From Paenibacillus tundrae (GTDB lineage: Bacteria; Bacillota; Bacilli; Paenibacillales; Paenibacillaceae), in NCBI RefSeq assembly GCF_030812775.1, contig NZ_JAUSTI010000014.1, forward strand, positions 62,001 through 126,000: 64,000 nt of DNA. The letters are read 5' to 3'. The notes under the pieces were generated by a model. The model made no database searches. It saw only the letters and a list, made by a program, of their open reading frames with translations, and had not been told where the DNA came from. Positions 43,905 to 50,967 of this stretch are shown here, piece by piece (position 1 is the first letter of the stretch; the number at the start of each line of letters is the position of its first letter). A program made the translations under genes and the position numbers.

Positions 43905-44990
43905 ATGGAGCTCTTTAAAGACAAATACACACCTGCATTATTAGAACACACGGGTAAGCTACTGCATCAATTCCATCCCACCCTGGATACTCAGCGTTTT
44001 CACGATCTTGTCTTTGCCGAAGGCTGGGACACATTAGAGTTCAAGGGAAGAATACGCAGAATTACCCTCTCGCTAACCGAAGTACTGCCAGATCGTTATG
44101 AGGAAGCATTACAAATTATTGAGCAGGCTGCACCGGACATGCGCGGCGTTGAGTATCTATTTGTACCCGATTATATTGAAGTTAACGGGCTTGAGCCAGA
44201 ACACTATGCGTTGTCCATGAAGTACTTAACCGTCTTCACACCTTATTCCAGCTCGGAGTTCGCGGTACGCCCGTTTATTGAACGTTATCCCATTGAAACG
44301 ATGAAGCATTTGATGGAATGGACAGGCAGTTCGAACGAGCATATCCGTAGATTAGCAAGCGAAGGCAGCCGTCCGCGTTTACCATGGGGCTCGAAGCTCC
44401 GAAGTTTAGTCAGCGATCCTTCACCAGCACTCCCTATTCTCCATGCATTAAAACAAGACGATTCACTCTATGTGCGTAAAAGTGTGGCAAACCATCTCAA
44501 TGACATCTCGAAGGATCATCCTGACCTGGTTCTCGATCTCGCATCTACTTGGTATGGGCAGCATGAACATACCGACTGGATTGTACGTCACGCGTGTCGT
44601 TCCCTACTCAAGCAAGGACATGTACAAGCACTGCGTTTATTCGGTTATCTTGAACAGGACGCCATTCATATTGAACATCTAACGCTTGCGCAGGAGACCG
44701 TAGCTATCGGTGAAGAACTTCATTTTTCGTTCGATGTGGTAAATGAGAGCGGTGAAGCACAGATGCTGCGGATTGAATACGAGATGGGCTATATGAAGGC
44801 AAATGGCAAACAGGCACCCAAACGGTTCAAATGTTCTGATAAGGTATACCCACCAGGAAGAACCCGAGTAACTACGAAGCAATCGTTCAAGGTGATTACC
44901 ACGCGAAAATATTATGCCGGTCTGCACACGCTAACCATTATTGTGAACGGGGTAGAGACAGCCGCTGCTTCTTTTGTAGTGGAAGTGTAG
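43905..44990 (+). CDS. alkC: DNA alkylation repair glycosylase, AlkC type with Ig-like domain
   Basis: A 361-residue two-domain protein. Residues 1-255 are helical HEAT-like repeats of the AlkC/AlkD glycosylase superfamily (EWTGSSNEHIRRLASEGSRP, LKQDDSLYVRKSVANHLNDI, DWIVRHACRSLLKQG). The last 105 residues are a beta-sandwich (HFSFDVVNESGEAQMLRIEY to ETAAASFVVEV) as in the Ig-domain AlkC proteins that remove 3-methyladenine and 3-methylcytosine. Catalytic activity is inferred from the family. CAAGGAGG precedes the ATG. A LexA-like box overlies the predicted promoter, suggesting induction by DNA damage. Confidence 0.85.
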   Translation: MELFKDKYTPALLEHTGKLLHQFHPTLDTQRFHDLVFAEGWDTLEFKGRIRRITLSLTEVLPDRYEEALQIIEQAAPDMRGVEYLFVPDYIEVNGLEPEHYALSMKYLTVFTPYSSSEFAVRPFIERYPIETMKHLMEWTGSSNEHIRRLASEGSRPRLPWGSKLRSLVSDPSPALPILHALKQDDSLYVRKSVANHLNDISKDHPDLVLDLASTWYGQHEHTDWIVRHACRSLLKQGHVQALRLFGYLEQDAIHIEHLTLAQETVAIGEELHFSFDVVNESGEAQMLRIEYEMGYMKANGKQAPKRFKCSDKVYPPGRTRVTTKQSFKVITTRKYYAGLHTLTIIVNGVETAAASFVVEV

Positions 44991-45102
44991 AGCTACAGCA
45001 TAACGCAGCGACAAACTAAAAAGTTATGCACATCTTATTTGCTGCCGAAAACTTATTCACATGTGGATACAATTGATCTCCCTTATATACAAGAATCATA
45101 AA

Positions 45103-45161
45103 GGCCACCTGGCAACCGATCTCCCGACCGTTAATACCGTCTGAGATTTTGCCCTGTGGCC
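45103..45161 (-). terminator. structured terminator after corA
   Basis: GGCCAC with GTGGCC as outer arms, plus inner GGCA/TGCC and GATCTCC/TGAGAT-type pairings. On the minus strand it is followed by TTTATG. Long multi-bulged stem; the T-run is weak. Confidence 0.55.
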
Positions 45162-45193
45162 TATACTGATGTGATGTTCGGAATTTTACGCTA

Positions 45194-46153
45194 TCACTTG
45201 AACCATCCGCGCTTCACAAACCATGCCACCATACTGCCGCCTAGCACAAACATCAATAATAGCACCGCACCATACCCAAATTTCCACTGTAGCTCAGGCA
45301 TATAAGCAAAATTCATCCCATAAATACCCGCGATCAGCGTAAGTGGCATAAACACCGTTGTAATCACCGTGAGTGTTTTCATAATCTGATTCATTCGATT
45401 GGAGTTCAGCGAGATGTAGCTATCACGCAGATCTGCTGTCATCTCTCGATCAGCCTCAATCATATCCGTCAGCTTGAGCAAATGATCATAGATATCTGTA
45501 AAATACGCTGTATGCTCTCCTGTACGCTGCACATGTTGGGAATTAATCACTCGGTAGAGCAGATCCCTCATAGGGACTACCGTCCGTCTGAGCTTAAGCA
45601 GCCGGCTACGCAGGTCGAACACCTGGTTCATCAGATCCTCCACGGACTCCCTGCCACCCCGGTTCTCCAGATCTGCTAGCTCATCCTCTATGGCAAACAA
45701 GGACGGAAAATAATGATCGACGAGTTTGTCCATCACAGTATAGGCTGCAGCTACCGGGCCGCGAGCCCAGATCGTTCGTTCATGTGCGTGATGCAATAAC
45801 CGCTCCCAGGCCTCATCGACCTCTTCAAGTACACCGTGGTGGAATGAAACTAAGAAGTTAGTTCCTAGAAACAAGTCCACCTCTTCCGCTTCCAACGTGA
45901 CTGGATTCAAGGCATGTAACACAAGAAACTGTAAATTATCATAATAGTCGAGCTTTGGACGCTGCAATACATGCAGACAATCTTCTATTGCTAATGGGTG
46001 AAAATGAAAATATGTATCCAGCATACGGCTTTCTTCTTCCGTAGGCTGGTTAAAATCTGCCCATACCCAGGCGTAATCGTTCAAATCTAGCTCTGCAAGT
46101 GGCACATTTACGGAGACTCGATGATCTCGTGTAATCGCGAGTGTACGTATCAT
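45194..46153 (-). CDS. corA: CorA-family magnesium/cobalt channel
   Basis: A 319-residue channel subunit of the CorA/MIT family that admits magnesium (and cobalt or nickel) as a pentamer. A long cytoplasmic funnel domain is followed by two C-terminal helices. The first ends in the selectivity motif GMNFAYMPE, the family YGMNF signature. The last ends with VAWFVKRGWFK, the usual basic tail. I chose the ATG at 46153, where MIRTLAIT is the common family start. GTG at 46165 is an alternative with a closer SD. No magnesium riboswitch is evident in the short upstream region. Confidence 0.93.
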   Translation of the reverse strand: MIRTLAITRDHRVSVNVPLAELDLNDYAWVWADFNQPTEEESRMLDTYFHFHPLAIEDCLHVLQRPKLDYYDNLQFLVLHALNPVTLEAEEVDLFLGTNFLVSFHHGVLEEVDEAWERLLHHAHERTIWARGPVAAAYTVMDKLVDHYFPSLFAIEDELADLENRGGRESVEDLMNQVFDLRSRLLKLRRTVVPMRDLLYRVINSQHVQRTGEHTAYFTDIYDHLLKLTDMIEADREMTADLRDSYISLNSNRMNQIMKTLTVITTVFMPLTLIAGIYGMNFAYMPELQWKFGYGAVLLLMFVLGGSMVAWFVKRGWFK

Positions 46154-46275
46154 AAAATAGACCACGTCCTTGTCCTAGTATCCTTTACGTTATTGTACAA
46201 TTTAATCATCATATCGTCTCCTGCAACCGCCTGCTAGTCCTTGCTACGTAGTAGAAGCTCCTACGAACACGACAA

Positions 46276-46299
46276 CAAAAAAAGCCAACCCTGTTGGCT
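46276..46299 (-). terminator. terminator downstream of pit
   Basis: GCCAAC-AGG-GTTGGC on the minus strand, followed by TTTTTTTGTTG. It is about 440 bp beyond the pit stop. Confidence 0.75.
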
Positions 46300-46310
46300 T
46301 CTCTCATTCC

Positions 46311-46444
46311 CTATCCACAGTTTCCTGTATCCACAGGATAAATATCTTTTGGTTTATCATTCCACGGATGGCTATCCACATATCCAGCCTGTCCACACGT
46401 TCATGCACAGGCGTCTCTTCTTTTTGGTTGTATAATTATCCACA
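46311..46444 (+). promoter_or_regulatory. cluster of five DnaA-box-like 9-mers
   Basis: All on the + strand: CTATCCACA (46311), GTATCCACA (46327), CTATCCACA (46372), CTGTCCACA (46389) and a perfect TTATCCACA (46436). The consensus is TTATNCACA. No dnaA or dnaN gene is near, so this would be an accessory DnaA-binding locus, not oriC. Confidence 0.5.
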
Positions 46445-46519
46445 TATCCCGATATTCACAATGTTATGAACAACTGTGACTAGCTTGTCCGTCATGATTA
46501 GGAACATTTTTCTTATTAG

Positions 46520-46736
46520 TACGTGTTCAAAAAGGTCGGTTTTCAGTACCAAGAAGATGGGATGAAGATAGAAATGGAGTAGCGGAGCGTAGATTAAGCT
46601 ACGTGAGCAACTACATTGTTTCCGAAGGAAACAAACTCCGTAAGCATCCCACTTATTTCGGCTGAATCCCATATTCGAAGCTGAGATGCAGCTTGCGCAT
46701 CCTTCGTAATCAAAAGCGGACTTTTTGAACAACCTC
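46520..46736. repeat. MITE-like element with ~19-bp terminal inverted repeats
   Basis: Left end GTTCAAAAAGGTCGGTTTT (46525-46543) and right end AAAAGCGGACTTTTTGAAC (46712-46730) are imperfect inverse complements (16-17 of 19). The 217-bp element has internal hairpins (GTTTCC-GAA-GGAAAC) and no plausible gene. It ends two bases before the pit stop codon. Copies elsewhere cannot be counted from this window. Confidence 0.65.
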
Positions 46737-46738
46737 TA

Positions 46739-47728
46739 TTAGAAAATGATCCAGTACAGCAAACCTGCTAATGCAGCAGTAATTGGAATCGTAATGAACC
46801 AGGTAATAATGATCCGTCCAGCCAGTCCCCATTTTACGGCAGAGAAACGTTTAGCAGAACCAACACCCAGAATTGCAGATGTGATTGCATGCGTTGTACT
46901 TACCGGAAGATGTAGTAACGTCGCAGTGAAAATAACGGAAGCCGCTGACAAGTCTGCAGCAAAACCATTAATCGGTTCGATTTTAAAGATCTTGGTTCCC
47001 ATCGTTTTGATGATTTTCCAACCACCAATGGAAGTACCAAGTGCCATGGCTGTTGCTGCAGAGATTTTAACCCACAGCGGAACCTCCAAATGGTCTTGTA
47101 CTTTGGCTGCAACGAGAGCAAAGGTGATAATACCCATCGCTTTTTGTGCATCGTTCGTACCGTGCGTAAACGCCTGTAGTGCCGCTGTGAAGATCTGTAC
47201 CGTACGGAACCCTTTGTTCACGTTATGCGGACTGCGTTTAGCGAAAATGTATTTGAGAATAATCATGACCACATAACCTATGGCAAACGCAATCAGAGGT
47301 GATAACAACAAACCTCCGACGATATCAATAAATCCACTCCACTTCACTTTGTCCGATCCTGCACCCACGAACACAGCTCCTGCCAACGCTCCAATCAGTG
47401 CATGAGAGGATGAAGAAGGAATGCCGAACCACCAGGTTACAAGATTCCAGATAATTGCCGAGATTAAGGTGACGATGACGACCTCAATCCCGTTATCTAG
47501 CTTGGTGGGGTCAGTCACACTCCCCCCAATCGTCTTCGCAACACCCGTAAACATCATTGCACCGACAAAGTTCATCACGGCTGCGAGCAGAATCGCACGT
47601 CGCGGCGTCAGTGCCCGTGTGGATACCGAAGTGGCAATGGCGTTCGCCGTGTCATGAAACCCGTTGATGAAGTCAAACGCCAGTGCAAGGAAGACGACTA
47701 TACCTAATACCCAAATCGTTGTTTCCAT
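46739..47728 (-). CDS. pit: inorganic phosphate transporter, Pit family
   Basis: A 329-residue low-affinity metal-phosphate:proton symporter with about ten membrane segments. The two internal repeats typical of PiT carriers carry the signatures GFHDTANAIATSV near residue 24 and TSIGGWKIIKTMG later; FTHGTNDAQKAMG is the second-half match. It follows the DUF47 gene by 14 bp, the usual pairing in which the DUF47 protein acts on the transporter. A mobile-like repeat abuts the stop codon. Upstream control sites are described at 48541-48594. Confidence 0.95.
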   Translation of the reverse strand: METTIWVLGIVVFLALAFDFINGFHDTANAIATSVSTRALTPRRAILLAAVMNFVGAMMFTGVAKTIGGSVTDPTKLDNGIEVVIVTLISAIIWNLVTWWFGIPSSSSHALIGALAGAVFVGAGSDKVKWSGFIDIVGGLLLSPLIAFAIGYVVMIILKYIFAKRSPHNVNKGFRTVQIFTAALQAFTHGTNDAQKAMGIITFALVAAKVQDHLEVPLWVKISAATAMALGTSIGGWKIIKTMGTKIFKIEPINGFAADLSAASVIFTATLLHLPVSTTHAITSAILGVGSAKRFSAVKWGLAGRIIITWFITIPITAALAGLLYWIIF

Positions 47729-47742
47729 TATTCTCTGGCTCC

Positions 47743-48360
47743 TTAAGAATTACGCATGATGATAGACTCAAGCACGTTCGCTACATGTTCACAAGCATCC
47801 GTTGTCGTCTCAAGACGCTCATAAATTTCTTTGCGCTTGATCAGCTCAATTGGATCTGACACGGTAGCGAAGAGATTTTTGATACACATGCGTAGTACTT
47901 CGTCGCCCTGGTTTTCCAGATCATTCAGACGAATGGTGTACTCACGAATAGCGAGCAATTTTTTCTGTGATAGCAGATGAATTGCCTTCTGAATTTCGTA
48001 AGCCGATTGGCGCAAAATGTCAGCAAATTGAACGATATACTCGTCCGGGTCCGTCAGTTGGTACATATAGAAACGGGAAGCCGTTGCTTCGATTCCGTCC
48101 AATACGTCATCAAGAGTTGTTGTCAGCTCCATGATATCATCGCGTTCGATCGGCGTGATAAATGTTTTGTTGAGTTCTGTAATGATCGTATGCACGTAAT
48201 CATCACATTTCGACTCGTACTTCTTCATTTCATTGGCAAAAAGAGTCACATCCTGAAGGTTGGAAACATGCTGGGAGAAATAATCTGCCGCTTGAACAAC
48301 CGTATCTGCCATGTTCTCCAGTGTTTCAAAAAATATATCCTTCTTCTTCTTAAGCTTCAT
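47743..48360 (-). CDS. DUF47 family Pit accessory protein (PhoU-like)
   Basis: A 205-residue cytoplasmic helical protein of the DUF47/YkaA family, related to PhoU. It normally pairs with a Pit transporter and is thought to regulate phosphate uptake. The helices carry acidic metal-binding motifs (DDVLDGIEATASRFYMYQL and RLNDLENQGDEVLR). It ends KEIYERLETTTDACEHVANVLE. I chose the ATG at 48360, eight bases after AAAGGGG; the longer frame has no SD. It is first in the operon with pit. Confidence 0.93.
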   Translation of the reverse strand: MKLKKKKDIFFETLENMADTVVQAADYFSQHVSNLQDVTLFANEMKKYESKCDDYVHTIITELNKTFITPIERDDIMELTTTLDDVLDGIEATASRFYMYQLTDPDEYIVQFADILRQSAYEIQKAIHLLSQKKLLAIREYTIRLNDLENQGDEVLRMCIKNLFATVSDPIELIKRKEIYERLETTTDACEHVANVLESIIMRNS

Positions 48361-48540
48361 AGCTCTATCCCCTTTACGAGAAATTGCCGATAACCGATGA
48401 AACATGAAATGACAACCTTTGATATCTTATCATATTTGTTTCATGGTTTGTACAAAAGGTGTGATCCTTTTTTATATTCTTATCATATTAATCTGAAATG
48501 AATCTTAATTATTTGGTATGACTGGCAAATTCAAGGTTAG

Positions 48541-48594
48541 ATTTTACACTGCGTTTACAAATGGGTACAAAAATCGGATGTGATGACCATCACA
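48541..48594 (-). promoter_or_regulatory. candidate Pho box and FNR/CRP box upstream of DUF47-pit
   Basis: TTTACA (48543), TTTACA (48554) and GTACAA (48565) repeat at exactly 11 bp, as in PhoP boxes (TTAACA-N5 repeats). TGTGA-TGACCA-TCACA (48579-48594) is a perfect FNR/CRP consensus. A minus-strand TAAAAT (48546-48541) preceded by TG may be the -10, which would place the FNR box at about -52.5. Confidence 0.45.
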
Positions 48595-48742
48595 TTTTCA
48601 CACTAGAGCTAAATTCCCCGGCCTAAATCATCATCTATTCAAAATCTAAATTCATCGATCCATGTCGTTTCCCATCTATTTCCTCATCCTTTTTTCCATT
48701 CATTGTCATCTGCTGCTGTTGCACGGTTCGGGTGGACTTTAT

Positions 48743-49816
48743 TTATTGCTCACTCAGCTTCACGTGGTCGGCAAAACTCGGCTGATTCGGCACAATGCTA
48801 ATAAACGTCTTACCCGGTACAAGCGCTACCTCACGGCCATCCTGCACAAATCGAAGGATATCCCCTTGCTTCTTCTCCCACTGTCCACGAATCATCTTGC
48901 CCTTCTGGAATAACATCGCTTCCCCGCCTTGCTCCAGATTGACGGACAATCGCCCTACATCATCGAGCACCTTGTGATCTGCACCCGCAACAATAATGTT
49001 GGCTGCTCCAAGCTGTTCACCGTTATCCATATCCTGATCGGCTTTGCCGTTTACCAATCTCATATATCGTCCGCTAACTTCATCATAATCATACGTCACA
49101 AGGTAACTATTCAATAAATAATGAATTTCGAAGCGCTTCGCCGTCTCTCCGCTAGAAGTAGAACCTTCTTCATTATACGTATAGACAGGCGATACACTAT
49201 CGTGACTGTAGCCCTTGATATCGGCTCCTTCTCTCAGCTTGTCCACAGAGGTGTATAGATTATGCGGAGCTTTGCGATCTGAGGAACGCCAGAAATACGG
49301 CCCCCCGTTTGATATTTCATCCATATGTTGTTTTTGTTGTCGTTGTAAAATCGAATACGCCTCTGGGCTACCACCTGCATGAACAAGCACCCCATCATAA
49401 CTCTCGCCAAGCTCGATCAAATACGGCCGTATACTTCGTACTGGTCCTACCGTCTCAGCACCGCCTTCACTCTGGAAGATCGCGATGAAACGGGTAATGC
49501 CACCCTCTGCAAGCACCTCCATAATAATATCTGCAGAACTTAGACCTGATTGGGGTCTCGCGGCAGGCGCGTTATTAATCATGACAGCCAACGGTCTATT
49601 CGTAATCGCTTCATTAGAAGGTAAACCAGTAAGTGGTGCAGAAAAGAGAGCTTTCGCTGGTTCTTCGATGACTTGTTCCTCCTGTACGGGTGCTGGAACA
49701 TTATTGGGCTGCTCTGGCATCTGGGATAACTCTTTGTTCTGACACGCAGCAAGACTAATGGCAAGGATAAGCAGGGACGTAGCAGATGCAGTGTGTTTCC
49801 ATGGGAAAAGCTTCAA
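48743..49816 (-). CDS. yerB: DUF3048 lipoprotein (YerB-like)
   Basis: A 357-residue exported lipoprotein. The lipobox is SLAAC after a hydrophobic signal peptide. A Pro/Glu/Gln linker leads to the YerB/DUF3048 domain (RPLAVMINNAPAARPQSGLSSADI, VGPVRSIRPYLIELGESYDG, HAGGSPEAY). In B. subtilis yerB is next to yerC; the function is unknown. I chose the TTG at 49816, nine bases after AGGAGG; the longer reading adds a tail without SD. The 48361-48742 gap downstream holds the pit control region. Confidence 0.88.
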   Translation of the reverse strand: MKLFPWKHTASATSLLILAISLAACQNKELSQMPEQPNNVPAPVQEEQVIEEPAKALFSAPLTGLPSNEAITNRPLAVMINNAPAARPQSGLSSADIIMEVLAEGGITRFIAIFQSEGGAETVGPVRSIRPYLIELGESYDGVLVHAGGSPEAYSILQRQQKQHMDEISNGGPYFWRSSDRKAPHNLYTSVDKLREGADIKGYSHDSVSPVYTYNEEGSTSSGETAKRFEIHYLLNSYLVTYDYDEVSGRYMRLVNGKADQDMDNGEQLGAANIIVAGADHKVLDDVGRLSVNLEQGGEAMLFQKGKMIRGQWEKKQGDILRFVQDGREVALVPGKTFISIVPNQPSFADHVKLSEQ

Positions 49817-50040
49817 TTCAATGTACCTCCTGAACGATATGGCTGGATCTAAGATGTGGATGAATATCTCAGTAGAAGACCATTTCACGTTTTTCTTTCC
49901 ATTTAATCACATGAGCAGGGGTTTGTCTTTGATTTGGGAGCAATTGTGTACCCCATAACATCCATTTGAAACCATAGATAAGAAAAGATATGTGTCCTAA
50001 CTGTGAACTTCTCAAAGCTTACTTAAAATTTGAACTAGAT

Positions 50041-50083
50041 TGTGATTTTTATCACAAACAAAATAACCCTCGAACTATACAAT
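50041..50083 (+). promoter_or_regulatory. putative class II FNR/CRP promoter of the DoxX gene
   Basis: TGTGA-TTTTTA-TCACA (50041-50056) is a perfect consensus. TACAAT at 50078-50083 lies exactly at -12 to -7 when the box is centred at -41.5 (start 50090), leaving a 69-nt leader. There is no usable -35, as expected for an activator-dependent promoter. Confidence 0.65.
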
Positions 50084-50158
50084 AAAGACATCAAAGGTGA
50101 TCACTTAGAAAAACAAAAACAAACAACACACACTAGATTCCATGAAGGAGTGGTTTAT

Positions 50159-50698
50159 ATGTTCAGCTTCAACCAATGGCTTAGAGAAAACAAAGTGGCA
50201 ATGTGGATTTTGACAGTACTTCGGGTTTACATCGGTTACGATTGGATGATGCATGGGTGGGATAAATTGACTGGTGGATTCCAAGCTGGAGGCTTCCTTG
50301 CAGGAGCACTGGAAAAAACAACGGGTGACCATCCCGCAGTTCAAGCTTGGTGGGGAACGTTCCTTGAAAAATTCGCTGTACCAAACGCTGGATTGTTCGA
50401 TTTCGTCATCCCACTGGGTGAATTCCTTGTAGGTCTTGGTCTCATCCTTGGATGTTTCACAACACTGGCTGCACTGATGGCTATGGTCATGAACTTCGCG
50501 TTCCTCTTCTCGGGCACAGTCAGCACGAATGCTCAACTGGTAGTGATGGAGATCTTCCTTGTAGTCGCTGGTGCAAATGCTGGTAAGATCGGTTTGGATC
50601 ACTGGGTACTGCCTTACCTTCGCGGATTGTTCAGCCGTAACAAAGGTAATAACACCAAGGACACACCGACCATTAGCGCGAATCACAAAACAGCTTAA
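50159..50698 (+). CDS. DoxX-family membrane protein
   Basis: A 179-residue protein with four membrane helices of the DoxX/DoxD family, related to the small subunit of thiosulfate:quinone oxidoreductase and to the Bacillus CatD/YfiD group. Visible landmarks are RVYIGYDWMMHGWDKL in helix one and VIPLGEFLVGLGLILG in helix two. Such proteins take part in thiol or quinone redox balance. I chose the ATG at 50159, eight bases after AAGGAG. Its promoter carries a perfect FNR/CRP box at the activating position, which fits an oxygen- or redox-responsive role. It has its own terminator. Confidence 0.88.
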   Translation: MFSFNQWLRENKVAMWILTVLRVYIGYDWMMHGWDKLTGGFQAGGFLAGALEKTTGDHPAVQAWWGTFLEKFAVPNAGLFDFVIPLGEFLVGLGLILGCFTTLAALMAMVMNFAFLFSGTVSTNAQLVVMEIFLVVAGANAGKIGLDHWVLPYLRGLFSRNKGNNTKDTPTISANHKTA

Positions 50699-50719
50699 CA
50701 AATATTAAACAACGCTGCC

Positions 50720-50756
50720 GCCCTGCTCTCCATCCCCCGGAGAGTGGGGCTTTTTA
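50720..50756 (+). terminator. terminator after the DoxX gene
   Basis: GCCC-TG-CTCTCC and GGAGAG-TG-GGGC stem followed by TTTTT. Confidence 0.85.
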
Positions 50757-50801
50757 CGTCCAATTATTCAATGTTCTGTACTTGGCGTGAACACGATAAA
50801 A

Positions 50802-50842
50802 AATGAAAAAAGCCGTTTTACGATACGACATCGTAAAACGGC
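50802..50842 (-). terminator. terminator after the tail-collar SLH gene
   Basis: GCCGTTTTACGAT and ATCGTAAAACGGC form a perfect 13-bp stem around ACGAC. The minus strand continues TTTTTTCATTTTTT. Confidence 0.88.
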
Positions 50843-50880
50843 AAGTAGGTCATCCCCGCATCGGGTTCATTTATGTTAGG

Positions 50881-50961
50881 TGCATTCATCAACACTTGCA
50901 CCGTTTCCGCTCGTGTGGCTTCCGCGTGAGGAGCGAATTGCCCGTTGCTTCCGCCATCACA
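50881..50961 (-). pseudogene. SLH-domain tail fragment beyond the stop codon
   Basis: In the same frame as the SLH gene, after TAA-TCG-TGA, the minus strand reads GGSNGQFAPHAEATRAETVQ then VLMNA. This closely parallels the gene's own end (VNGTFDSSALTTRAEAAQVLM). It is a leftover of a duplicated or replaced SLH end. Confidence 0.6.
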
Positions 50962-50967
50962 TCACGA

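Noticed and set aside
46436..46732. Minus-strand 98-codon frame in the pit downstream region
   Set aside because: Lies within the inverted-repeat element and DnaA-box region; no SD and no family resemblance.
46166..46738. Chromosomal origin of replication
   Set aside because: DnaA-like boxes are present, but there is no dnaA, dnaN, rpmH or AT-rich unwinding region around them.
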